From NCBI GenBank assembly GCA_002471825.1, contig DKQS01000007.1, positions 124,001 to 188,000 of the forward strand: DNA of 64,000 bases. The letters are read 5' to 3'. Positions 41,574-50,435 of this stretch are shown here, piece by piece (the first letter of the stretch is position 1; each line of letters begins with the position of its first letter). The notes beneath the pieces were generated by a model that saw only the letters and a program-made list of their open reading frames with translations, did not search any database and was not told the origin of the DNA. A program made the translations under genes and the position numbers. Source of the stretch: Flavobacteriaceae bacterium UBA7302. Its GTDB lineage: Bacteria; Bacteroidota; Bacteroidia; Flavobacteriales; Flavobacteriaceae.

Positions 41574-42109
41574 TACCGATCTCGAATTACTTTGGCAGGA
41601 TTCCCCATGCAAATTTTGTTGGATGGTAAGTCTTGATAAACACTACTGCGGGACCCAACAACAGTTCCCTTTTCAATTTTAATTCCTGGAGCAACAAAAA
41701 CATCTGCAGCTAACCAACACTGATCTTCAATGGAAATTTTTTTTGCGAAAATTGGAAAGGTCTCTTTCATATAATCATGAGAGCCAGTGCATAGATACGA
41801 TTTTTGAGAAATGACGGTATGGCTTCCTATTTCAATCTCTCCTAATGAATACAGTTGCACATTATCACCAATCCAAGAATAATCACCAATAGATACTTTC
41901 CATGGATAGGTGGTTCGAACAGTGGGTCGAATAATTACCTTCTTTCCTATTTTGGCGCCAAACAAACGAAGCAAAAATCTTCGAAAACCGTACATAAACT
42001 GAGGAGAATTTCGAAAGAAAATTGATTGAACCAACCACCACAATTGTACAATAAAAGCATTACGGCCTCTAAAGTTTTTAGGGAGTTTGAACTTGTCCAA
42101 TCGATGCAT
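41570..42109 (-). CDS. WcaF-like hexapeptide acetyltransferase
   Basis: A 179-residue left-handed beta-helix acyltransferase that would O-acetylate the polysaccharide repeat from acetyl-CoA. The N-terminal FRGRNAFIVQLWWLVQSIFF is the WcaF signature; hexapeptide turns run through IGKKVIIRPTVRTTYPWKVSIG, VQLYSLGEIEIGSHTVISQK and VFVAPGIKIEKGTVVGSRSS, with the catalytic-type His in CTGSHDYM. ATG 42109; the 3' end is coupled to the WcaI-like gene. Together with the WcaJ-like initiator this gives the cluster a colanic-acid-like flavour. Confidence 0.9.
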   Translation of the reverse strand: MHRLDKFKLPKNFRGRNAFIVQLWWLVQSIFFRNSPQFMYGFRRFLLRLFGAKIGKKVIIRPTVRTTYPWKVSIGDYSWIGDNVQLYSLGEIEIGSHTVISQKSYLCTGSHDYMKETFPIFAKKISIEDQCWLAADVFVAPGIKIEKGTVVGSRSSVYQDLPSNKICMGNPAKVIRDRY

Positions 42110-42121
42110 ATAATCAGTTAG

Positions 42122-43309
42122 TTAGTTGTCAAATTTAGAGTTTTTGACATTAATAAAGGTTATCAAAAAATAAAATAAAATTGCTCCGGTTTGTCGGGAG
42201 ATTATATTTTCAACAAAAAGTAGAACGGTAAAAAAAAGTAAAATCGAAAAGCTCAGTCGATTTCTTGATCGAAATGATTTTATAATATTAGCTAGTAGAA
42301 AGAATATAAAAATAAACATTCCGAAAAGACCCGTCTTTAACCAAATATCAAAAAACTGATTGTGACTATTATATGTCTTTTGAAGAAGGACATCGCTTTT
42401 ACTTGCATAGCAATTGTTCAAAACTGCTTGGGTTTCTCCCAGACCTACTCCTAACAAGTATTTGTCTTGTAATATTTCAAAAACACAAGTATAAATACCA
42501 ATTCTCAAACTATTGGAATAATTAACATCTACCTTCTCATAAGTTTTAAAGGAAAGCATTTCTCTCATTCTACGATTAAAGAAAAATAAGGATGAAAAAA
42601 GTATGGCACCTGATAAGAAAATGGCAATATTTTTTTTTGTGAATCTGGCAGCATAAAAGAATGAAATTGCCAAAGCAATAAATAGAGATATTACCACACC
42701 TTTGCTAAGAAAAAATAACAAGAAGGACAGATTAAGAAGGGATAAAATGATGTTCTTTGTTTTATTTATTCCCTTTCTAAGCAAATCCCAAGAGAAAATA
42801 AGTGATAATGCGAAAAATAGCGAACCGTAAATTGGATGTTGCCCAATAACTGGAAGGTTTTCCATAACGGTTCTAGCCTTGTTGGTATACCAGTCGCTGT
42901 AGTAAACGGTAGTGGTATCAAAAAAGGTGGTTATCGATACTATGAACCCAAATAGAACAGATGAGATTATAAAAACTTTATAGAAATTCTTTACAACATT
43001 ATCATTAATCGCATCTCGCTTTAAGCATAAATGAAAAGTAATTGGCAACGCAATTCCTGAAAGTGTAGTCTCTATAATTTGACCATAGGAACCTTCGCCA
43101 TTAATTAGCATTACCGAAATTATGTAGGTTAGAAAAAGAGATGAATTGATAAAAAACCACTTCCAATTCAACGAACCTTTATGTAGGAAAAGTAAACCGA
43201 CCAAAAAAAGAAAAATTACAGGTAAGCCCTTCAAACGATTAGGCAACAACGGAAACAATCCAAAGAGTAAAATGGCATATTCCAGTAAGCGCTCCTTTGA
43301 AATATTCAT
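42122..43309 (-). CDS. O-antigen ligase/polymerase family membrane protein (Wzy_C type)
   Basis: A 395-residue protein with about eleven membrane segments and a large periplasmic loop (about 120-160 and 270-325). The loop contains ENLPVIGQHPIYGSLFFALS and LGVGLGETQAVLN followed by YNSHNQFFDIWLKTGLFG, the H-N-x-(F/Y)-L/D pattern of the O-antigen ligase superfamily. Such proteins either ligate polymer to lipid A core or polymerise repeats. A second polymerase candidate lies 2 bp upstream, so one of the two probably polymerises and the other ligates. Sequence alone does not decide which. Confidence 0.8.
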   Translation of the reverse strand: MNISKERLLEYAILLFGLFPLLPNRLKGLPVIFLFLVGLLFLHKGSLNWKWFFINSSLFLTYIISVMLINGEGSYGQIIETTLSGIALPITFHLCLKRDAINDNVVKNFYKVFIISSVLFGFIVSITTFFDTTTVYYSDWYTNKARTVMENLPVIGQHPIYGSLFFALSLIFSWDLLRKGINKTKNIILSLLNLSFLLFFLSKGVVISLFIALAISFFYAARFTKKNIAIFLSGAILFSSLFFFNRRMREMLSFKTYEKVDVNYSNSLRIGIYTCVFEILQDKYLLGVGLGETQAVLNNCYASKSDVLLQKTYNSHNQFFDIWLKTGLFGMFIFIFFLLANIIKSFRSRNRLSFSILLFFTVLLFVENIISRQTGAILFYFLITFINVKNSKFDN

Positions 43310-43311
43310 TG

Positions 43312-44604
43312 TTAAAATTTGAACTTGATTGCCTTAAACCGACTAAACATGGCAAGAATAAGAATTAAAAATACAAAGACCAATAATTCATCCGAAAATG
43401 GCATTCTAAAGATAAGCAAACCAAAAATGAACAAAATAACTTTGGCAAAATCCCCATATTTTCTCAAAAAGAGCGACAGGCTATTGTCCAATAACCAAAG
43501 AAATACCGGCAAAATCAAGATTCCAAACAAGTAGAAATTCATATACATCTCCCCAATAATAGTAGTCACCATTGAGGCTCCTCCGTAAGTATTTGCAGCG
43601 ATTATTGTAATGCTCTCTGGTTTAGAAGACCATATTGATCGTGGTAAATAAAAGAAAAATGGTTTTAAAAAAGTGAGACCATATAAGAAATCATTGTAAT
43701 TCTCGAAGACCTTATAAATGACGTTAACATTCACCGATTCGGATATCCCCAAAAAGAAAGCTGAAATACTTGGAGGTTCTAATCCGACCGCTCGAATAAA
43801 TGAACTGATAAAGATATCAACCGTTGGTATTCCTTTATAGAAAAGAGGGCCTCTCATATGTTTAAAAATCGAAGCCAAATACCCTAGAACTGCTACTAAG
43901 GGCAGGATGACAGGAGTAAGGAGAAATGTTTTCACCGGATACTTTCTTAGTAGAATCAAAGCAATCAGAGCAAAAGCACAAAAAAGGTAAATCCTATTAC
44001 CAGAAAAAATCATATCTATCACTGTAAAGGTTAGCAGAAGTATTATAAATGGTACAAACTCCACTTTCTTTTGCAACCAATTGAATACCATCGAACCAAT
44101 AATGAGAATCTTTGACGAATTCAATACAAAAGCGATCAGTAAAGCTAATGGCCCAATTGATGCGAAAAAGTCATGCCTATTGTCATACCAGTTTCCGCCT
44201 TTTAATAATCCAGAACCCAAAAAAATAAAGGTCATACCAACTAAATAAATAGTGAGGTAATACTTTGTTTTTGGTTGAAAACTTGTGATGATCTCTGATT
44301 TACCTTTAATCATTGGAAAATAGAGATAAAGAATTATGGTGAAAACGAAAATCAATAGAAGGTATGACTCATACAAATTGTCAATAAGAACTACGTCTCC
44401 TAATTTTGTCATTCCGAAATCGGCCTTAGAGAGCTCCAACGTACCCGTAAAAACCATAATCATCACGGGAATGAAAATGAAATATAAAGTCGCAAAAGCA
44501 ATCCCAACCTTGAAACTTAAACCTTCTTTAAACAGAAGAAATAGCATTACAAGTAGGATCAAAAAAAACTCGACGGTAAATAATATAGAAACTACGTATT
44601 CCAT
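43312..44604 (-). CDS. Wzy-like oligosaccharide repeat polymerase
   Basis: A 430-residue integral membrane protein with about twelve hydrophobic helices and a periplasmic loop around residues 260-330. The FSGNRIYLFCAFALIALILL segment and the YNDFLYGLTFLKPFFFYLPR, SKPESITIIAANTYGGASMV and IGEMYMNFYLFGILILPVFL stretches correspond to the O-antigen polysaccharide polymerase (WzyE/oligo-repeat) type, where the late loop holds conserved Arg/Glu residues. Base composition here is visibly more A/T than in flanking housekeeping genes, as often seen for polymerase genes. 2 bp from its neighbours on both sides. Confidence 0.75.
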   Translation of the reverse strand: MEYVVSILFTVEFFLILLVMLFLLFKEGLSFKVGIAFATLYFIFIPVMIMVFTGTLELSKADFGMTKLGDVVLIDNLYESYLLLIFVFTIILYLYFPMIKGKSEIITSFQPKTKYYLTIYLVGMTFIFLGSGLLKGGNWYDNRHDFFASIGPLALLIAFVLNSSKILIIGSMVFNWLQKKVEFVPFIILLLTFTVIDMIFSGNRIYLFCAFALIALILLRKYPVKTFLLTPVILPLVAVLGYLASIFKHMRGPLFYKGIPTVDIFISSFIRAVGLEPPSISAFFLGISESVNVNVIYKVFENYNDFLYGLTFLKPFFFYLPRSIWSSKPESITIIAANTYGGASMVTTIIGEMYMNFYLFGILILPVFLWLLDNSLSLFLRKYGDFAKVILFIFGLLIFRMPFSDELLVFVFLILILAMFSRFKAIKFKF

Positions 44605-44606
44605 GA

Positions 44607-45698
44607 TTATTCCTTATGGTTTTCAAAGCATTCAACTATTCGTTTCTTAAATGCCTGCTCTGAAAAGTTGTCTTTGAAATATTTCAAATTGTTTTCTTGA
44701 AACTCTGAAATTAACGACCTATCGCCGTCTAAAGTAACGATCTTTTCTACTATGGATTCAGAATTCCTTTTTTCTACATAAAACCCGTGTATCTGATCTT
44801 TAAAAATATCTGGTATTCCCGCGTGCTTAGTAGTAATAATTACATTTCTAGCTGCCATGGCCTCAAGAATGGAAATGGGTTGACCTTCCATTTTATAAAA
44901 AGTAGGTAAAACAAAAATATTAGCCCAATCCAATAACTTGCTTTTCGCTTCCCCTCTTACTACGCCAAGATAATCAAGGCAGTTGATTTCATTCATTTTA
45001 TCTTCAACAAGCTTCTTTATTTTTACATCAATGTTACCCGCAATTTTTGCCGTGAATGCAATTTTTTTCTCTTGTAGTATTTTAAGCGATTCTAAAAAGT
45101 AAAAGATACCTTTTTCTTCCATCAGGTTACTTAAAAAAAGAATCTTCAGGGAATCATTATTTTTATAAGTTGCTTCTGAAACCAGGTTATTATCGGCAAA
45201 ATTCGGAACAACTTGTATTTGATTCTGCTTTAAGAAGGGCAATAAATTTACTTTTAACGATTCCGATAATACAATACCTTTATCTGCTCTAGTAATCAGG
45301 AAATGAAAAATCTTTTTCTTTATTCCTTTTAAGGTTTGATATTCAGTATGCAAGTGATTACCATGAATATGAATGATTATTTTCTTTCTAACGAATCTAG
45401 CAACCAAGATAAAGGGAGCATACTTTACAATTCCAAAGAATGATTGTCCCGGTGTGATGTAAATCATTGAGACCCGAAACACCTTCCAAAGTTCAAGATA
45501 AGTACTAATAAAAAAAAGTAATTTTTTAAAACTGAAAGATCCTATTTCATCGTTAAAATCGGGATATGACATGTCGATAAAACGAACGGGGGAAGAACTA
45601 TTATTTTGCAGTATTTCTAATACCTTGGCATTTGCCACGGATACACCAGAAGTGGGTTCTGGGAGGGGACCAATTAGCAATATACCTCGATTTATCAT
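44607..45698 (-). CDS. Glycosyltransferase family 4 (first of two)
   Basis: A GT-B enzyme of 363 residues. The N-domain opens with ILLIGPLPEPTSGVSVANAK, a Gly-rich acceptor-site loop, and has IIIHIHGNHLHTEYQTLKG. The C-domain has KILFLSNLMEEKGIFYFLES, LDYLGVVRGEAKSKLLDWAN, and VLPTFYKMEGQPISILEAMA with the E-x(7)-E motif of GT4 enzymes. Donor and acceptor unknown. It overlaps the next gene upstream in ATGA (45695-45698). Confidence 0.88.
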   Translation of the reverse strand: MINRGILLIGPLPEPTSGVSVANAKVLEILQNNSSSPVRFIDMSYPDFNDEIGSFSFKKLLFFISTYLELWKVFRVSMIYITPGQSFFGIVKYAPFILVARFVRKKIIIHIHGNHLHTEYQTLKGIKKKIFHFLITRADKGIVLSESLKVNLLPFLKQNQIQVVPNFADNNLVSEATYKNNDSLKILFLSNLMEEKGIFYFLESLKILQEKKIAFTAKIAGNIDVKIKKLVEDKMNEINCLDYLGVVRGEAKSKLLDWANIFVLPTFYKMEGQPISILEAMAARNVIITTKHAGIPDIFKDQIHGFYVEKRNSESIVEKIVTLDGDRSLISEFQENNLKYFKDNFSEQAFKKRIVECFENHKE

Positions 45699-46756
45699 TT
45701 CAATAAGTCAATAAATGTTTGAGTCATATTCTCTACGGAATAATTGGCTTTGCATGCCGTCATAATCTTTGAACGCCTTTGAACCCAGTCCTTCTTTTCA
45801 GAAAAAACCTTCAGCATTGTTCTGCCGCAAGAATGAATATCATCGGTTTCAAAAAACAACGAATTAAATTCATTCAGAGCTTCTACTTCTGGTGAGTGAT
45901 TTTCATTTCTTGAAACCAACATGGGAACTCCAAATCCTAAACTTTGGGTTAAAGAAAGCCCAACATATCCCGGAGAAACACTGAATAAGGAAGATGAATA
46001 TAAAGCTTTCAATTCTTGATAATCAGAAATATGACCATGTAATTTCACCCTTTCTTCAACTTTGTTTTGGATAATAAATTTCTCCATTTCCTTCTTCTCC
46101 TCTCCTTCTCCAACAAAAAGAAGTTTCGTCTCCTTTGGAAACTGATTGATATGTTCTGCGAATGATTGTAAAAGAAAGTAAGGCTTTTTCTCCTTTGTAA
46201 GTCTTCCTACAAAAAGAATATTGGTTATTTCAGAACTGGCTTGATTTGTAGTCATTTCCGATTTAGAAACAAGGGCATTGGGCGCACTGTAGATCTTTTT
46301 ATTAGGCATTTTCGCCTCCAACTCTTTTTTTTGTTGATTGGTATACACTATAATCGAGGTAGCTAGTTTTCGCATAAGTGATCGAACCTTATCCGACTTA
46401 CTCTCCTTGCCATGTCGGGGCCATGCGTGTCCCCATAATACTATTTCTTTTCCCAATAGTCTTCGAACCAAGAGAAACAGCCAATTGGAAATTACTCTGG
46501 GATTTAGACTCATTACCAGGACATGATTTAAAAACAACAAATGCCAAATTCCGGTCTGAAAAAGAAATTTTCTTCCCAAAAAAAAGTGATTTTTAATCGA
46601 AATCTTTTTGATCAATTCTGAGCTTTTGATTGATTTTTGAAAGTACACATCACCTCCATATAATTTATAACGGTCTTTCAAACCCTCTTCCAATGTTCTA
46701 AAAAACTGAGCTCTATAATCGGGTGTAACCGTTTGAATTATAATCAACTTCTTCAT
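45695..46756 (-). CDS. Glycosyltransferase family 4 (second of two)
   Basis: A 353-residue GT-B enzyme. The N-terminus reads IIIQTVTPDYRAQFFRTLEE, a pattern common in capsule GT4 enzymes of Bacteroidetes; the region IVLWGHAWPRHGKESKSDKV precedes the linker. The C-domain has NILFVGRLTKEKKPYFLLQS, VKLHGHISDYQELKALYSSS and VSPGYVGLSLTQSLGFGVPM with the GLSLTQSLGFG variant of the E-x(7)-E loop (first Glu not obvious). Sugar unknown. 4 bp overlaps with both neighbouring genes. Confidence 0.85.
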   Translation of the reverse strand: MKKLIIIQTVTPDYRAQFFRTLEEGLKDRYKLYGGDVYFQKSIKSSELIKKISIKNHFFLGRKFLFQTGIWHLLFLNHVLVMSLNPRVISNWLFLLVRRLLGKEIVLWGHAWPRHGKESKSDKVRSLMRKLATSIIVYTNQQKKELEAKMPNKKIYSAPNALVSKSEMTTNQASSEITNILFVGRLTKEKKPYFLLQSFAEHINQFPKETKLLFVGEGEEKKEMEKFIIQNKVEERVKLHGHISDYQELKALYSSSLFSVSPGYVGLSLTQSLGFGVPMLVSRNENHSPEVEALNEFNSLFFETDDIHSCGRTMLKVFSEKKDWVQRRSKIMTACKANYSVENMTQTFIDLLK

Positions 46757-48018
46757 TCAATAGTCTTCTTAAAATAAAAGTAAGCAATTAAAAGGATTAA
46801 TAATTCTGTAAATGAAGCGGTGATGGCGACCCCATAAATATCATAAAAATGAGACATCGATACTACCAACATCAAATGCAATAACCCTGCAAAAGAGAGA
46901 ATTTTCATGCGGAGTTTGTATTCTTTTATTGACGGTAAATACAGCGTTACCAAAAGCATGTTTAAAGCTGAAAAAATAGCAATGAAGGAGAGGATTCGAA
47001 AAATAGAACTGTAACTCGAAATTTCCTGGTTACCATAAATAAAATCAAGAAAAACGGATGCACTTCCTAAAAGAACAGCTGTAGCAAAAACTCCAAAAAT
47101 GGATATAGGGATGGAAAGTTGCTTGATAATGCCGACAATTTGCGGCTTTTTCTTGGCCGCTAGAAATGGGAAAATAGCCTGATATAAGGGCGCATATACA
47201 CTTTTAATAGCAAGGACCAACTTCTCCATACTGGCATAAATTCCTGCAAGAGAATCTCCCCACATTAATCCAAGGATCAAGGTATTGGCATAGGTATACA
47301 GATTCACAGCAAAATTTGATACCATTAGACTCGAGCTCTCGACAACCATGGCTTTCATTTCTCCAAAATTAGGTTTTGTGAATCGCACAAATCGAAAACA
47401 ATAAAACAAACCTAAAGCACCTGAAATTATCATTCCAAGGCTGTTAAGTATTGGGGCCATTAGGTAGTCTTCTGGTGAAAGAATAAAGAAGAATATGGAA
47501 ATTGTAAAAAAAGCTTTGGCCACCACGTTAATGATGGTAATAATTCTCATCTTTTCAATCCCTTGAAAAAACCATGTAGGAAAAATTGCTTGACCAATTA
47601 CAATTCCAAAGCTTAGAAAATAAACTTCTGGATCTGATTGAAATTTCGGAACAAAAGCAATCAAAATGGCAAGAAACAGAAAGGCAAGAACAATCAAACC
47701 AATTTTGATTGCATACACATTTGAAAAATACCTTGACAATGCTTCTTTATTATCTCTAAGTATAGATACTTCTCTCGTAGCACTGATATTGAATCCAAAA
47801 TCAACTAGAATTCCCAAAAATACGGCTAAAGATTGTGCGATCATTACGAGTCCGTAACCCTCAGTATTCAGAGTGATCACCAAATAAGGTAGCGCAATTA
47901 AGGGCAAGACAAAATTCGCAATCTGAATTAATAACAAGTATATGTAATTCTGAAGGACAGTTTTGTTTATGTTTTTCAAATATGATTTGATGAAATCCAT
48001 ATTTTTAGGAAGCTCCAT
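46753..48018 (-). CDS. Polysaccharide flippase (Wzx, PST family)
   Basis: A 421-residue protein with about twelve membrane helices that would flip the undecaprenyl-linked repeat to the periplasm. Family features are YIYLLLIQIANFVLPLIALP with the LP-x-L turn near residues 25-45, GYGLVMIAQSLAVFLGILVD, NISATREVSILRDNKEALSR and YQAIFPFLAAKKKP. The start is ATG 48018 (MELPKNMDFIKSY), with ATG 48000 as an alternative. It lies 2 bp after rfbC and overlaps the GT4 gene downstream by 4 bp. Confidence 0.9.
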   Translation of the reverse strand: MELPKNMDFIKSYLKNINKTVLQNYIYLLLIQIANFVLPLIALPYLVITLNTEGYGLVMIAQSLAVFLGILVDFGFNISATREVSILRDNKEALSRYFSNVYAIKIGLIVLAFLFLAILIAFVPKFQSDPEVYFLSFGIVIGQAIFPTWFFQGIEKMRIITIINVVAKAFFTISIFFFILSPEDYLMAPILNSLGMIISGALGLFYCFRFVRFTKPNFGEMKAMVVESSSLMVSNFAVNLYTYANTLILGLMWGDSLAGIYASMEKLVLAIKSVYAPLYQAIFPFLAAKKKPQIVGIIKQLSIPISIFGVFATAVLLGSASVFLDFIYGNQEISSYSSIFRILSFIAIFSALNMLLVTLYLPSIKEYKLRMKILSFAGLLHLMLVVSMSHFYDIYGVAITASFTELLILLIAYFYFKKTIE

Positions 48019-48020
48019 AA

Positions 48021-48581
48021 TTATTTATGGAATAAGATTTTTTTCAAATCTGAGAATGAACCCAGCCCTTTGTCTTTTTCGGATAATTCGATCTCTTCTG
48101 GATTCATTTTCCAATCTATTCCGAGATCTTCATCATCATATCGAACTCCTATTTCAGCATTTTTATTGTAATAAGCGTCGCACTTATAGGAAAGAATAGT
48201 ATCCTCTTCTAGCGAGGTAAAACCATGCAAAAAACCTTTTGGAATAAATATTTGTCTTTTATTCTCTTCGGAAATAATACAGGCGAAAGACTCACCAAAA
48301 GTTTCAGAATCCGTTCGAACATCAACCACAACATCCAGAGCAACACCCTTTATAACTTCTACCAGCTTTGCCTGAGCATGCGCTCCTTTTTGCATATGTA
48401 GACCTCTAACCACTCCTTTCTTGGAAACACTAATATTGTTCTGAACAAAGTCTAGGTTTAGTCCTGTCTCTTGTAGAAAGACTTTTTTATTGAAACTTTC
48501 AAAAAAACAACCTCTATCATCTTCAAAAACGGTTGGGTCTATCACAAAACAGCCGCTCAAATTTGTTTCTTTTACCTTCAC
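48021..48581 (-). CDS. rfbC: dTDP-4-dehydrorhamnose 3,5-epimerase
   Basis: Cupin enzyme of dTDP-sugar synthesis, 186 residues. The active-site region reads GVVRGLHMQKGAHAQAKLVE with the catalytic His of RGLHxQ and the substrate-binding Arg/Lys; also DVRTDSETFGESFACIISEE, FIPKGFLHGFTSLEEDTILS and the Tyr in YKCDAYYNKNAEIGVRYDD. The start is GTG 48581. Full length. Placed with rfbA and rfbB; rfbD, the reductase completing dTDP-L-rhamnose, is not in the window. Confidence 0.94.
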   Translation of the reverse strand: MKVKETNLSGCFVIDPTVFEDDRGCFFESFNKKVFLQETGLNLDFVQNNISVSKKGVVRGLHMQKGAHAQAKLVEVIKGVALDVVVDVRTDSETFGESFACIISEENKRQIFIPKGFLHGFTSLEEDTILSYKCDAYYNKNAEIGVRYDDEDLGIDWKMNPEEIELSEKDKGLGSFSDLKKILFHK

Positions 48582-48618
48582 TATTTATTTCCAATTATCA
48601 TTGTTCCAACTCGGTTTC

Positions 48619-49428
48619 CTATGCTAGTTTTTCAAGCTGTTCTTTGGTTATAAAACCACTTCTGTACGCAGACTCTTCAATAGAACCTACTTTTAAACCC
48701 TGTCTTTCTTCAATAACCTGAACAAATTGTGAGGCCTTCATCAAAGAATTAAATGTTCCAGTGTCCAACCATGCAGTTCCTCTATCTAGAATTCTAACGG
48801 ATAGTTCTCCTTTAGCTAAATATGCCTTATTCACATCAGTAATTTCCAATTCACCTCGCGCACTAGGTTTTAAAGATTTCGCTATTTCAATAACGTTATT
48901 GTCATAAAAATAAATCCCAGGAATGGCAAAGTTTGACTTTGGATTTAGCGGTTTCTCTTCAATGGATATGGCATTCATTTGCTCATCAAATTCAACAACT
49001 CCATACCGTTCCGGGTCATTCACATGATATGCGTATACAATACCACCTTGTGGTTTGGTATTTTGTTTTAAAAGATTCGATAATCCCGATCCATAAAAAA
49101 TATTATCTCCTAAAATGAGTGCAACAGAATCATCGCCGATAAATTCCTCACCAATTAGAAAAGACTCCGCCAAACCATTTGGTTTTTCTTGAACGGAATA
49201 TTCAAAGGTGCATCCCAATTGTGATCCGTCACCTAAAAGTTTTTTGAATAAGGGTAAATCTTGCTGAGTTGAAATAATTAATATCTCACGAATTCCTGCG
49301 GATATCAGCGTAGCCAGAGGATAATATATCATTGGCTTGTCATAAATTGGCATCAATTGTTTGCTGACCACCAAAGTAATTGGATGCAGTCTCGTGCCTT
49401 TTCCTCCTGCTAATACAATACCTTTCAT
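48619..49428 (-). CDS. rfbA: Glucose-1-phosphate thymidylyltransferase
   Basis: First step of dTDP-sugar synthesis: dTTP plus glucose-1-phosphate to dTDP-glucose. 269 residues, somewhat shorter than the roughly 290 of E. coli RmlA because the far C-terminal helix is trimmed. Motifs are MKGIVLAGGKGTRLHPITLV (nucleotide loop), QLMPIYDKPMIYYPLATLIS, LILGDNIFYGSGLSNLL (metal Asp), YGVVEFDEQMNAISIEEKP and DRGTAWLDTGTFNSLMKASQ. ATG 49428 overlaps the TGA of rfbB. Confidence 0.95.
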   Translation of the reverse strand: MKGIVLAGGKGTRLHPITLVVSKQLMPIYDKPMIYYPLATLISAGIREILIISTQQDLPLFKKLLGDGSQLGCTFEYSVQEKPNGLAESFLIGEEFIGDDSVALILGDNIFYGSGLSNLLKQNTKPQGGIVYAYHVNDPERYGVVEFDEQMNAISIEEKPLNPKSNFAIPGIYFYDNNVIEIAKSLKPSARGELEITDVNKAYLAKGELSVRILDRGTAWLDTGTFNSLMKASQFVQVIEERQGLKVGSIEESAYRSGFITKEQLEKLA

Positions 49429-50435
49429 ACGCTATACTTTTTTAAATACCATTGAACAGTTTCTTTTAAACACCTAGAAAAATCTTCAGATGGTGTCCAG
49501 CCCAATTCATTGCTAATTTTATTAATTGAAACAGCATAACGAAAGTCATGACCAGGTCTATCTTTCACAAAACTAATTTGACTTCTATATGATTTCTCGG
49601 TCGGATTCACCTCATCTAATACATTACAGATTTGTATTGCGAGATCAATATTATTTAACTCATTGTTTCCACCAATAATGTAGGTTTCACCAAGCTTTCC
49701 TTTTTTGTAAACCGTTTCCAAAGCTTTGCAATGATCCTTTACAAACAACCAGTCTCGCACGTTTTTCCCATCCCCATAAATCGGAATATTTTCTCCAGCC
49801 AAGGCCTTTCGAATAACAGTTGGTATTAGCTTTTCATCATGTTGTTTTGGGCCATAATTATTAGTACAATTGGTGGTGACCACATTTAATCCGTAAGTGT
49901 GAAAATAGCTTCGAACTAAAAAATCCGAAGATGCCTTTGAGGCACTGTATGGACTATTTGGTGCATACGAGGTTGCTTCACTAAAATATCCCTTTGCTCC
50001 TAGACTTCCATAGACCTCATCCGTAGATATATGATGGAACCTCGAATCTTCCTTACCAGAGATATACTGGAAAGGAGTACTCATCCAAAATTTTTTTGCT
50101 ACTTCCAACAAGGTATAGGTCCCGTTTATATTGGTTTTGATAAATGCATCCGGATTATCGATAGAATTATCGACATGAGATTCGGCCGCAAAATGGATAA
50201 CTCCCTCAATTTCATACTCTTTAAAAATAGAAGTCAATAAGGCTTTATCACAAATATCTCCTTCAACAAAAATATGTCTTTCGTCGCCTTCTAATTCCCT
50301 TAAATTATCAAGTGAACCCGCATAGGTTAGCTTGTCGAGATTAATTATTCTAGTATCAGGATTGCCTTCCAAAAAGTGGCAGACAAAATTAGAACCGATA
50401 AAACCGGCCCCTCCTGTAACTAGAATTGTTTTCAT
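49425..50435 (-). CDS. rfbB: dTDP-glucose 4,6-dehydratase
   Basis: NAD-dependent SDR enzyme converting dTDP-glucose to dTDP-4-keto-6-deoxyglucose, 336 residues. Rossmann loop TGGAGFIGSNFVCHFLEG (about 6-23), HFAAESHVDNSIDNPDAF, HISTDEVYGSLGAKGYFSEA (Thr-Asp-Glu catalytic trio), the YSASKASSDFLV Tyr-x(3)-Lys, and NCTNNYGPKQHDEKLIPTVI. Full length. ATG 50435 touches the stop of the Wzz-like gene with a 1 bp overlap. Confidence 0.96.
   Translation of the reverse strand: MKTILVTGGAGFIGSNFVCHFLEGNPDTRIINLDKLTYAGSLDNLRELEGDERHIFVEGDICDKALLTSIFKEYEIEGVIHFAAESHVDNSIDNPDAFIKTNINGTYTLLEVAKKFWMSTPFQYISGKEDSRFHHISTDEVYGSLGAKGYFSEATSYAPNSPYSASKASSDFLVRSYFHTYGLNVVTTNCTNNYGPKQHDEKLIPTVIRKALAGENIPIYGDGKNVRDWLFVKDHCKALETVYKKGKLGETYIIGGNNELNNIDLAIQICNVLDEVNPTEKSYRSQISFVKDRPGHDFRYAVSINKISNELGWTPSEDFSRCLKETVQWYLKKYSV

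Noticed and set aside
41574..41612. N-terminal extension of the WcaI-like transferase (MHGESCQSNS...)
   Set aside because: It lies over the end of the acetyltransferase gene in another frame and is unlike the family; TTG 41573 overlapping the TGA is the better start.
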